From positions 161,076,736 to 161,140,735 of the forward strand of contig NC_080539.1 in NCBI RefSeq assembly GCF_028640845.1: a DNA stretch of 64,000 nucleotides. Direction: 5' to 3'. The position numbers and the translations under genes are program-made. This stretch comes from Ahaetulla prasina (taxonomy: Eukaryota; Chordata; Lepidosauria; Squamata; Colubridae). Below, piece after piece: positions 23,040 through 33,674 of the stretch (positions are counted from its first letter, which is position 1; each line of letters starts with the position of its first letter). The notes beneath the pieces were generated by a model. It was not told where the DNA came from. It was given only the letters and a program-made list of their open reading frames with translations, and did not search any database.

Positions 23040-24500
23040 TAATTTATTTATTTTGTCAAACATGTACAAGATAACAAGTGTAGGTATGAACATAGACATA
23101 AACAAAGGAAGTAAATACAAATAAATGGGGACAGGAAGACAGGGGCGGTAGGCACGCTGGTGTGCTTATGGATGCCCCCCCCTTACGGACCTCTTAAGAA
23201 TGGAGTGAACGGTAAACAATTTGAGGTTGAAACTGTGAAGGTTTGAGGCTGCAACAATGGAGTCGGGTAGAGCATTCCATGTGTTGACCACTCTGTTGTT
23301 GAAGTCGTATTTTCTACAATTGAGTTTGTAGCGGTTTACCTTGAGTTTGTATCTATTGTTTGCCCGTGTAATATTGTTATTGAAGCTGAAGAAGTCGTTG
23401 ACAGGTAAGAGGTTGTAGCAGACAATTTTGTGTACTATGCTTAAATTGGACTGCAGGTGGCACAATTCCAGATTGTCGAAGCCCAAAATTTTAAGCCTGG
23501 TGGCATAGGGAATTCTATTGTGAGTAGAGGAGTGGAGTACTCTTCTCGTGAAATACCTCTGAACCTGCTCAATCATGTTAATGTCTGAAATACAGTGTGG
23601 GTTCCAGGCGGACGAGCTGTATTCAAGAATTGGTCTGGCAAAGGTTTTGTTGTGGTCCGCCAGCAGCCTGCGGAGCTGATAACGGAGTCGGACAGCAATG
23701 AGGCTGAGGTGAGGCCAGGGCCATTGGGGAGTGAGGTGTGGACTCCAGAGCCTCCAGAGACTGATAGTAGTGAGGCAGAGGAATAGGAGGAGCCTTTTCC
23801 TAATGCACGCAGGAGAAGAGCTGCCAGAAGGCAAGAGCAGCTCAAGCAAAGAGGATGACTCTGAAGTAGGGCCAAGAGATGACTGGCCCCTCCCATAAGG
23901 CTTAAGACAGACCAGCAATGATGTTGGGGCTTTCCCAGAAAATAACGTTGGTAGCTTCGTCTCCTGCTTCGTCTACGTCTTGCATTTATTTTTGTGACTT
24001 CTGAACGTTTGCCAAGAAAGGCCTTTGGACCAAGGTTTGCAATAGGACCGAGGAACTTGTGTTGGGAGCAATTTGTTTTAATTTAGTTGAACTACGCTGG
24101 GAATGAAGTAATTCTTAGCTGTTTGAATAAAGTTTGTTTGTTTTTTCACGGACTGAGTTTCCTACTACCTACTTGGGCCTGGATCACAACAGATTTTGTA
24201 TGCCTTAGTTAGCAATACAATATTACCAGAGAAGAAACTTCATAAAATTAGGTTAACAACTCTTAGTACCTTTTTGGCAATTCCATTACAATGAGCTCTG
24301 GAGCTTAGATCATTTGAGATGAGTACTCCTAAATCCTTGACAAAGTGAGGGTCGTCTATGAGATTGCTTCCACCCAACTTGTATTTGGTGTTTTGATTTT
24401 TATTGCCAATGTGTAGGATAGAACATTTATTAGTTGAAATTTGGAGTTGCCAATTACACAACCATTCTGACACATAATCAAGGTCGCTTTGTAGGGCAGT
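23040..24500 (-). mobile_element. Jockey-superfamily LINE (Rex1/L2-like), minus strand, split by an LTR
   Basis: Minus-strand coding at 24240-24500 (DYVSEWLCNWQLQISTNKCS, KDLGVLISNDLSS) is the end of the reverse transcriptase. Coding at 23166-23640 (TFARPILEYSSSAWNPHCIS, NRVVNTWNALPDSIVAASN) is the ORF2 C-terminus. The 3' UTR runs to about 23040 with a (TAAA)-rich tail. The middle is interrupted by the LTR at 23648-24191. Confidence 0.85.
23648..24191 (+). mobile_element. solo LTR, second family
   Basis: 544 bp, TGTTGTGGTCC...GGATCACAACA, inserted in the LINE. Flanks GGTTT/GATTT look like a 5-bp duplication with one change. A poly(A) signal gaataaagtttg is near 24125. No internal retroviral genes adjoin it. 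Confidence 0.78.
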
Positions 24501-26786
24501 TTAATGTGTAATATAACAAATAGAATTTTAAAGAGTCCTACAAATCGATTTATTAAAAAAATAAATATTTTTTTCCTTAGTTGTAACAAAGAATGAAGCC
24601 TCCCAAAAAATTTTGTCTTTAACATAAGCGTTATTGCGTATAATAATATTGAATAAGGACAGTTGCAATTTTTATTTTTTTCCTCGGATTCTCTGTTTTT
24701 TCCTTTTCCATTATTTTGTTTATTTTTTAAAATTTCATTTTTTTTCATTTTTACTCTGATGTTTTGTTTAGTAAAATTTTGTTTAGTAAAATTTAGAAAA
24801 ACAAAGAAAGACAAAATAAATGCTCGTTTAGTAACGAGCATTTAACGAGCATAAACGTAAGCGTTTATATTATAAAGGAACTTATAGTTGCTGCATAGAA
24901 ATCAGAATCTTTTTTTTTTATTTCTTTTTGTTCTCTTACTTTCTCAGTTTGTTAGTTTTTATGTGTTTTTTTTTTTGGTAAAACTTTTAATAAATTTGGC
25001 AGGCAGGCAGGCAGACAGGGAGACACACACATCATATTATTTCTGAATTTCCTAAAGGAAAGGTATATGTTTATGGAGAGGTGTTGAATGCAGAAACATC
25101 TTTGTAATTCTTCTGATTTAAATAGGCCATATCTTATTCCCAACAACCAGGAGCACACAAAGTGAATGATATAGAAGGAATTCTTTTTTTTAGGGGGGGG
25201 GGTAACTTTTTTCAATAGACAGACATTCCTTCAAGGTTCCCATTCACCCCCAACATACCAAGAGCGTGGAATTGTTTTGTTACTCTGTCACATATACATT
25301 GTTCCTGACTACATCCTGTGCTGGTATGCCGAGAAACAATGGTGAAGAAAACCAGCTTAATATATGTGAAGAAGTTATAAGAAAATGCTGGGAGAAAAAT
25401 GGAGATAAAGAATCAACACTACTCTCCTTTTAAGAGATTTTGAATGGCCAAATTTGATGATCAGTGAAATCACAGATAATTGTTGTTGCAACCAGTCTGC
25501 AGTATTTTATAAAAGCAAGAGGAATTATCAAATTCCGCCACTGTAAAATAACAAAAAGTTTTCTGAAGGTGGATGCCAATCCTACCTGATCTGATTTTAA
25601 TTGACAACTAGTACAATTTCTTAAATTATCTCCACATTTTTCATAGAAATTGTTCTGCACTGATCGCTTCAATTTTATATGCAAAGAGCTAAGTATATCT
25701 CCCTAAAGATGGAAGTAATTTTGGTTAACAACTAAATGTATTTTTCATAAGTGTGTAGGGATAAAATTATTAGCTTATTTCTTCCCAACAGAAAAATTTT
25801 AGTGCAGCTGACCACCATCTCTGCAGCAGAATAGGTCTTAATTGACATATTAGTATATTTCTCCCAACACTTGATTAATACTGTAATTTGGTTAAACATG
25901 TTTTGAATAGAAAACATGTTCTATGGAATTTTTTCTTTCTTCTGGATTTACAGTTCTTGAAAATTAAGGCATTTGTATCTAATTTTGTAATCTTGGAAGT
26001 GGTCTGATACAAGGGAGTGGAGCTTTTCTGGTTTGCGTGGCTTGGTTCCTGGCACCACTGGTGGTTGGAAACACCTGGTTTAGAACATCAGCTACCATCC
26101 TAGTCAGCTGAACAAGGGAAAAAGGTGAAACGTTAATTCCATAACGGCTGAGATATCACAGGAGGCTATGCCAAATGCTATATAGTAAAAGTCAATTTGG
26201 AAGAAGGAACAGTTATAGGAAATTATTCAAGTAAATAAAGTTAAATGTAGAATTATTTCTACATTCGAAAAGATCTCTGTAAGTGCTGGTGTCAAAAAAA
26301 TTGTTGGCATGGGGGTCCTTGGATATAGGAGCAGGGGGAAAAAGAAAAGAAAAGGCAACAGATACTTTGAAAATAAATATATTCTATATTAAGACATTAG
26401 CATAATATCCAGGTTTTTGTTTATTCCCAACATAAATTGGGGGGAAAAATAAATTTACTGTAAAGCTTTGGTTCAGAGACATTCTGACTTATACAATGAG
26501 ATAATTTTGAAGTACAGCCAATGAGAACATGTGATTTTTAAATGTTATTCTATTAGTGCAAAACTGCTTGTTTTAATATTTCAGAACTTAGGACACAAGA
26601 CAGCAGCTAAATCTGAAATATACTTGGTTCTTTTCTAATTCTACTGGTCAAGTTCAATAAGTACAATGAGTCCTAATATTTTTGTCACGATACAGTGCAT
26701 CTACATTGGCTTTGAAGTTGTCATTCCACAAAATTTAAAGAAACAAACCCTTTTAAACTATTGACTGAAAGTGAAATTATATAGTA
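24501..26786. other. intergenic DNA, no gene recognised
   Basis: AT-rich. A small palindromic cluster (tgctcg, aacgagcatttaacgagc) lies near 24825-24855. Frames such as 24356-24841 are low-complexity Lys/Asn/Phe and not convincing. Confidence 0.5.
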
Positions 26787-26829
26787 AAATAATAATAATA
26801 ACAATAACAACAACAACAACAATAATAAT
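26787..26829. repeat. (TAA/CAA)n trinucleotide run
   Basis: Immediately upstream of the R4/Dong-like LINE fragment; it may be the element's insertion target. Confidence 0.85.
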
Positions 26830-27813
26830 ACAGAAAAAATTGCTGCAGGCTTTAAAAACAGAGAACATTATAAAAACAACAGAAACAAAGGCAGAATATA
26901 AAGAAAAACAGCTGGATGACAGATTAAATAGATGGAAAACCAAAGGTTTGCATGGACAGCTCTTGAAAAACATTGAAGGAAAATGTGATGACAACTTGAC
27001 GTGGGCATGGCTTAAGATGGGAACCATCAAGAAAGAAACGGAAGGTTTAATACTTGCTGCTCAAGAACAAGCACTACAGACTAATGCCATGAAAGCAAAG
27101 ATACAAAAATCCACCAACAATCCAAACTGCTGACTTTGCAACAACAAAGTCGAAACTGTTTCACATTTAATATGTGAATGCAGCAAAATCACACAAACTG
27201 ATTACAAAGCTAGGCACGACCGAGTTGCTAAATTAATCCACTGGTCATTTTGTAAAAAATACGACTTGCCTGTATCCAAAAAGTCATGGGAATATAAAGT
27301 GAAAAAAGTTATAGAAAATGAGAAGGTGAAGATCTTGTGGGATTTTCGAATACAGACGAATCGTCACTTGGAACACAATACACCAGATATCACAGTTGTT
27401 GAAAACCAAAATGTACAATTTATTAACATCACGCTACCAGGAGATGCCAGAGTCGAAGAAAAAGAACTGGAAAAAATCATGAAATATCGCGACCTGGGTA
27501 TCGAAACTACACAGCTATGGATGAAACATGTAACAGTGATACCCACTGTCGTCGGGGCACTTGGTACCGTGTCCAAGAATTTTATAAGATACATCAACAA
27601 ATTGCAGCTTCCTGCAATAACACCAGCAGAACTGCAAAAAACTGTGCTACTTGGAACATCATATATCTTTAAAAAGTACTTGGTTGATACCTAGGATGCT
27701 GGCAGCAACCCGTGTCAACCATCAACATGGTATTTGTGGTATGTTTGAATGTTCAGTTGACTGAGTTTCATGTTTAATGAATAAAAGAGATGATGATGAT
27801 GATGATGATGATG
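26830..27813 (+). mobile_element. LINE with restriction-like endonuclease domain (R4/Dong-like), 3' part, inactivated
   Basis: Frame 26830-27132 encodes QLDDRLNRWKTKGLHGQLLK and so on. A stop (TGA, 27132-27134) sits inside the zinc-knuckle motif C-x2-C...H...C, in the second position of CRLC, where CGA Arg is expected. The frame then continues to 27694 with KARHDRVAKLIHW, VKILWDFRIQTNRHLEHNTP, DITVVENQNVQFINITLPGD and VPTVVGALGTV-type sequence. The endonuclease PD...D motif has Asn (FINI) for the usual second Asp. The 3' UTR ends aataaaagagatgatgatg with (GAT)n. Confidence 0.8.
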
Positions 27814-28178
27814 TGGTTGAAAAGAAGAAAGTTTGGATAATTGGTGTGACTTTAGCAGGAAATAATACAATAGAAGGCAAATAATTAGAAAAGATCACAA
27901 CGTATCAAGATCTGAGAATTGAAATTAAAAGATTATGGCCTAAACTGACTGGGGTGGTCCCAGTGATTATCGCTGGTGCCATTCCAAAAAATCTTGGAGG
28001 GCATTTAGAAAACTAACAACATTTCCATCCTCCAGTTGCAAAAGGCCACACTGCTCACATCCACATATATCCTACAACAATCCATTACAATATCCTAGAT
28101 TCTTGGGATGAATGTGACTTGTATGAAGGAAAACATTGGCTAAAGAACTGGTAGCTGTGACTTCGCATTGTTGTGAAC

Positions 28179-28181
<3 letters not shown>
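27814..28181 (+). mobile_element. second, more decayed R4/Dong-like LINE fragment
   Basis: It begins tggttgaaaagaagaaagtt, coding VVEKKKVWIIGVTLAGN, then LEKITTYQDLRIEIKRLWP and VVPVIIAGAIPKNL, parallel to VVENQNVQFINITLPGD and ALGTVSKNF of the first copy. It carries internal stops and runs into (AAT)n. Confidence 0.72.

Positions 28182-28263
<82 letters not shown>
28182..28263. repeat. (AAT)n microsatellite, about 27 units
   Basis: Pure trinucleotide array at the 3' end of the second R4/Dong-like fragment. Confidence 0.97.
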
Positions 28264-28264
<1 letters not shown>

Positions 28265-29608
28265 TAGGTAGGTGAACAAAAAAGTCAAATCATGCCTAAA
28301 TTTCTGTCTGACTGTGTGACCAGCCATAAAATAGCAGTAGATGGCAGGATAAAGATTTGAAAAGGCTGTGCCCTGGATTAATTAAGGTCAGTGCCAAAAC
28401 TGCTACTAACACAGTGGCAGATTTGATCATTTATGACGTAGTGTTTTTTGGACAACCAATAGCAGTTACATTTTTTTAAAAAAGAAAAGAAAAAGGGGCT
28501 TTTATTGCTCACCGTTTGTATCCTGATGTTATTTCTCACACGTTTATTGTGCTACTTCCCTTAATTTGATTCCCTGCTGAGTCCTGGTGGGATGCCTTTC
28601 AAACATTGTGCTAGTGATCTCGGGACCGAACTTGCAAGGGTTTTCTTTTACAAATGGTTCCTAACAGATGTGTGGCACACTTTATTAACTTAAGTACCCA
28701 TTAGTTGAAAATTTCATTAGTTTGGTGGAAAGGGGATCAGTTTCATCAATAGGCCTGGTCTGGTTGGATTCTTTGTGTCAATCTGACCCATATCAAAATG
28801 GATTATTGTTGTAAGTGAGACAAGTGACCTAATGTTCTGCCTATTATGCACACATGATCCTTTTAAAATGCTAGTGTGGGAAAACGGCATACTTGAATGA
28901 ACCTCCGAAACATAGATTCTTAATAGGCGGCAACCCTTCACTTAGCAACGTTTTATTTGAGGCTATATGTGAGTATGTATGAATTATTTGGGGTACAGTT
29001 TCCAACCATGTAACCAAGAGGAAATCTGAGCAGGGAATGAAATGGAACAATTGTTTATATTACATACATTTTAGTGAAATCAGGTGGCCAGATATACTTT
29101 GTGTATACTGTAGTGCTACCATTTGACCAGCTAGAAACATTTTACCTCAGAGTTTTCATTCAAGAATCTTTCTACATCGATAAAATAATTGTGCCATGTA
29201 GAACATAATTATATTGCATCACAGGTAGAGCCAGTGAGTGCATTTTTAAAATTAAGCTTGACTTAATGCATTACAATGAACTATGAATAAGTTTCAGATA
29301 GAAGTTTATCATGCTCACAAGATAAAACAATAACAAATAGAAGATAGAATAAAAGATAGGCCACAGGATCCATATCCCCATTTAGATCTTTTTGGATCAT
29401 GAATGGTTATGCAGATTTAGTATATTAATTGATAAATTATTAACTCAATAAATTTTAATTTTTCTGAGGTGCTTGAAAAAATGCAATTCAGAAAAGATTA
29501 CAACAGCCATTTGGTTGTTCTTATAATACTTTTTATACTTATTTTGTTCTTTGGAGTAGCATTAGGAAATATCTTTCCAGTTGCTTTGCAGTTTATTACC
29601 TATGTATG
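28264..29608. other. intergenic DNA, no feature recognised
   Basis: AT-rich without a recognisable gene or clear repeat. Confidence 0.5.
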
Positions 29609-30462
29609 GAAGGGAACACGATGGCTCAGGGGTTAAAGATGCTGAGCTTGTCAGCTCAAAAACTGACAGCCTGGGTTTAAGACATGAGCACTGTGGGATG
29701 GAGCAAGGTCCTGTTACTTGCCTGAGCTCCTGCCAGTCTAGCAGTTCAAAAGCATGCAAATGCAAGTAGATAAATAAGTACCATTTTTGTGAGAAGATAA
29801 CGGTGTTCTGTGCACCTCTGTGTATAGTCATGCTGGTCACATGACCACGGAAGTGTCTTCAGATTGTAGGAAGTTAGCACCCACCCCTCTCCTAGAAGAA
29901 TGAAATATTTTAGGAAATATTAAAAAGGCAGAATATATTTCCCTGGATGAGAAATGGAGAAACATGTTTTAAAGACAAAACAGCTCCCACCTTCCTGCCT
30001 CCCCCCTACCTTTGTCAATAGGCCAGAGGCAGAAACTCAATCCCCTCCACCTTTGCCAATGGACCATCATCTACAACACAATAGGACCCATCTAGCAACA
30101 GAAACTCACCACATGGCACCTGGGAAGATTACATCAGCCAGCAAGGCTAAGAGCCCCACCCCCCAGAAGCCTGACAACCAATCCGGGTACTCTTCCTGTG
30201 CCCCAGGAAGTTCAAAGCTCAGAGAGGGCATAAAACCAAGGCATGCTCAGCATCTCAGCCCTTTTCTGTTCAGGAACGCAAACCACGTAATCCTGTCCAT
30301 CATTAAACCTTCTTTCCAAGCAGTCTCCATGTTTTCCCCACTTGGAATTGAACCCAGATGGACATTTCTTCCAACAAGACAATGCTGGCTGCCTTGGCTA
30401 AGACATGGGGATAAGCACTGCTTCCTAGAGTCAGACATGAATGGACCGGGAAACCTTTACCT
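29609..30462 (+). mobile_element. Sauria-type SINE split by a solo LTR
   Basis: Head and body at 29609-29864 (cgatggctcaggggttaaag, gctggtcacatgaccacgga) and the end at 30377-30462 (cctagagtcagacatgaatg, aaacctttacctttg) are one SINE interrupted by the LTR at 29865-30376. Confidence 0.85.
29865..30376 (+). mobile_element. solo LTR of an endogenous retrovirus-like element, plus strand
   Basis: 512 bp, TGTAGGAAG...CTTCCAACA, flanked by AGAT/AGAC (probable 4-bp duplication with one change). TATA-like gggcataaaacc near 30227 and a poly(A)-like cattaaacc near 30301. Matches the 18124-18652 copy closely. Confidence 0.87.
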
Positions 30463-31279
30463 TTGATTTATGAATGAAATCATATTTAAATGATGATCCA
30501 GTTAAAACATTAAGCACAGACTGCTTTAAACCGAGGTTAGTGAAGTTACTTGGTCTGTACCCAGAACCTCTTGAGAGGCAACCAGCATTGCTTAGCCTGC
30601 TAGTACTTCATTGGAATCATCTGTGCCTCAACAAGACGGGTAATTTAACCAAATTCTCCCTTGTTGGGCTTTCGGGATCCCTTTGCGATCAGCAGAACTG
30701 CTAGAGAGAACATCCAGTTTGCATTGCTCCTTGTAGTGTCAACAATTATTTTGATATTACATTGTTTTTCTTCAAAAGCTGAAAGTGTTGCATGATTCTC
30801 TTTCACCACTTTAACTTCAGGCCATCTCTGTAGATTCAGCTGAATGGCCTGAGCTTCAGAAATCATTATGGCCAAGCACTGCATTCACCACTGTTTCTCA
30901 GGATAAATTTATTTCAAAGGTGGAGATGTTAGTATTTATTTGAAGTTACTGAGAACAAGATGCACAGTGGGAGGGATGGAGGCAAAGCCCTCAATGGGGT
31001 AAACAGCATCTTTATTTTTTTAAAAAAGCTTTCTAAGTATCCTTTATGTCCAAATACTGACTTCCAGTTCAATGAGGAATATGAAAAAATGTTTAATCCC
31101 ACCTCCATATTATACCTTACCTATTATTTTGCAAGGAAGAAGGTGCCTTCTGAAAATGTGGGTTGAAACATCATCTTTCATTTTTTTATGAAGAGGATGG
31201 AACTCGTGGAGTTGGCTAAATTAACTTCTTTGATCAAAGGGGGAAAAACATCTACATTTATAACTGACCAGAAACCCTT
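30463..31279. other. intergenic DNA, no feature recognised
   Basis: No gene or clear repeat seen. Confidence 0.5.
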
Positions 31280-31650
31280 TATAGGCGGTCCTTGACTTAT
31301 GACCATTCATTTAATGATTGTCTGAAGTTACCATGGTGATGAAAAAGCAACTTACAACCAGTCCCCACACATATGACTGTTGAAATCTCCCCTTTCCCAT
31401 GGTCATGTGATAAAAATTAAGGCCTTTGGCAATCAGGGTGTATTTATGACGATTGTAGCATTCTGGGGTCACATGATCACCATTTGTGATCTTCCCAGCT
31501 GTCTTGGGCAAGTCAACGGAGGAATCCAGATAATAACTTGTGGGGTTCACATAACTATGGCAAAAAAAAAAGATGTAAAATTGGGCACAATTCACTTAAT
31601 AACTGCATTGCTTTGTGACAGAAATTCCAATCCTAGTTTGGTTTTAAATT
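31280..31650 (+). mobile_element. decayed copy of the ggtagtcctc repeat family
   Basis: Starts taggcggtccttgacttatg, contains catggtcatgtgataaaaat and ggggtcacatgatcacc, and ends in cacttaataactgcattg. Same layout as 38055-38940. Confidence 0.6.
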
Positions 31651-31652
31651 AA

Positions 31653-31805
31653 GAATAGAATAGAATAGAATAGAATTTTATTGGCCAAGTGTGATTGGAC
31701 ACACAAGGAATTTGTCTTGGTGCATATGCTCTCAGTGTACATAAAAGAAAAGATACGTTCATCAAGGTACAACATTTACAACACAATTGATGGTCAATTG
31801 ATGGT
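31653..31805 (-). mobile_element. LINE 3' end with (AATAG)n tail, minus strand
   Basis: Begins (AATAG)n at 31653, then ttattggccaagtgtgattg and ggtgcatatgctctcagtgt, the reverse of the tail at 16000-16078. Only about 130 bp of the LINE is present. Confidence 0.85.
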
Positions 31806-33410
31806 CAAGGACAGCAGCTTGTATAGGCTTTCAATGTGAAATGGGAAAAATGCGCTTATAATTTGTGAATTTGATAATTGGCAAATAAATGAATAGAAAA
31901 AAGTTAGTTTTTCTTTTTGGAATCATAGGGTAAGAGATAATTTTGTAATTGTACTTATACTGTATGTGCTGCAAAGGAAATCAGAAGCTTCTTCCTATTT
32001 CTTTTTATTCTTTCTTTTTGTGCTTTTTTATTCTTATTTTTGCTTTTACATTTTTATTAGTTTACGTTAGAGTTTATGCTTCTTGCAAAATATTTAATAA
32101 AACTAAATATTAAAATAAAGAAATATCATCTTTCCTACAGATATGATAGAAAAAAACTTTCATCTTAACAGATTCCTCACTGGTAGTCATGTACAAGCCA
32201 GTACATATGATTTAAAAGAAAGAGTTACATGTCTAAGCTTTCAGTCCTGGAATTGTATAGCAAATTAGTATTTCCTTAAAACCACAACCGGAGGTTTAGT
32301 CATAATGAAAGATAGGAATCAGTGAAAGTAAAACTAAATTCTGATTATTCTTGACTGTATGTGTGAAGAAGAATGGAACAATTTTTCATATTCCTACTTG
32401 TATATACAACATCAAATTATTTTTTGATGTTAAGGGTGAATCCAGCCACACAGAACTCTTAACTGAAGAAGAAAGATGTAGAAACAATCAGAACAAATAG
32501 TTCAATTAAAAGATACACACACACACATTTTTACTGAAATTACATAATGTTTTTATTCTGACAGTAGAAAGAAGAGATAGGAGAAGGAAGCCTATTAGCC
32601 TGAACTCTAGTTCATACATAACGTTCTTAAAAAAAACATGAAACAAAATAAATAATTAAGCTCAAATATTTTGGTATCAGAAATGATAAATTTCAATCTT
32701 GTGGGCTAAAGATTGTAAGCTTTTCTGTAGGGATGTCCTACATCTTTAAATACTGAGCAACAGGTTATGAATTTGCTTATGAAACACTGCATTTTCCCGA
32801 AGATGTAGCACTAATGCAATAAAGCATGAACTGCCATAACATGTGCATGAACAAAGACTTTATTTTAGGAATTGCCAAGGCTGACCTTGTAGTGGAATAA
32901 GAATGAAAACATTGCATAAGATGAATAGAAAGATAAAAAAATAATGGCACGTTGTGAAAAAATATTAATTTGGTTAACAAACGAAAAAATATTTTTACAA
33001 GTCTGGTGCTGGACCTTGATAGGAAAAAGAACTATTTGGGGCAAAAATAAAACGACTGTTTTGTATGCAAAATAATTCACCTGAATCATTTTTATTTTCT
33101 CATATAGAATGCATCGATTTAATCCCCATATTTCTCTACAGTCTCCCTTTTTTTTTTTTTTGCTTTAGGCACACTTGTTATAGTCCCAATTGAAAATTAT
33201 TGATAATTTACATTCTTTAATTTAGCATGACCTCTATCTTATTCTGTAGAGTTACAAATATTTATTAAGATCAGTTGCAAGATATATTGAACAAGGGGCC
33301 AGATGGGCTCTGAAGCCAGTGTAAAACCTTTCATTAGCAAACTGGATCATGAACTAGCTCTCACAAGTAAACCTGTAATAAAGGACAATAAGAGGAAATA
33401 AATGAATTCA
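31806..33410. other. DNA 3' of APOB, no feature recognised
   Basis: AT-rich sequence with no coding or clear repeat signal. Confidence 0.5.
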
Positions 33411-33416
33411 TTTATT
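33411..33416 (-). promoter_or_regulatory. APOB: candidate APOB polyadenylation signal AATAAA
   Basis: On the minus strand AATAAA lies about 260 bases past the stop, similar to the short (about 0.3 kb) human APOB 3' UTR. Other AATAAA hexamers occur closer and further in this AT-rich stretch, so the choice is tentative. Confidence 0.35.
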
Positions 33417-33674
33417 GGCTTTGCAGAGGAACAAACTGACTCACAGATTATTTAGCTTTCATATACAACAGCTTAAAATAGTTTACTGACAGTGCCGAAA
33501 TTCAGATTGCTGCCTTTAAATATGTGATAACAATTTGTACCATTTTTTCCTCCCTGTGAGTACAACTGTACATTCTGCTTGATCTGTTCCACAGTCAGTT
33601 GCCCAGCATAAGTCTACAGATTCATGAAATATTGCTGCTCACCGATTTATTTATTTTTTGGGATGGCGTTTAGA

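Noticed and set aside
24356..24841. 161-codon minus-strand frame
   Set aside because: Only its C-terminal end overlaps LINE coding, and in a different frame; the rest is AT-driven Lys/Asn/Phe sequence.
28182..28263. CRISPR-like array or other spaced repeat
   Set aside because: All regular repeats in the window are simple microsatellites without spacers, and the genome is vertebrate.
28085..28327. Frame with a long poly-Tyr run
   Set aside because: Direct product of the (AAT)n microsatellite.
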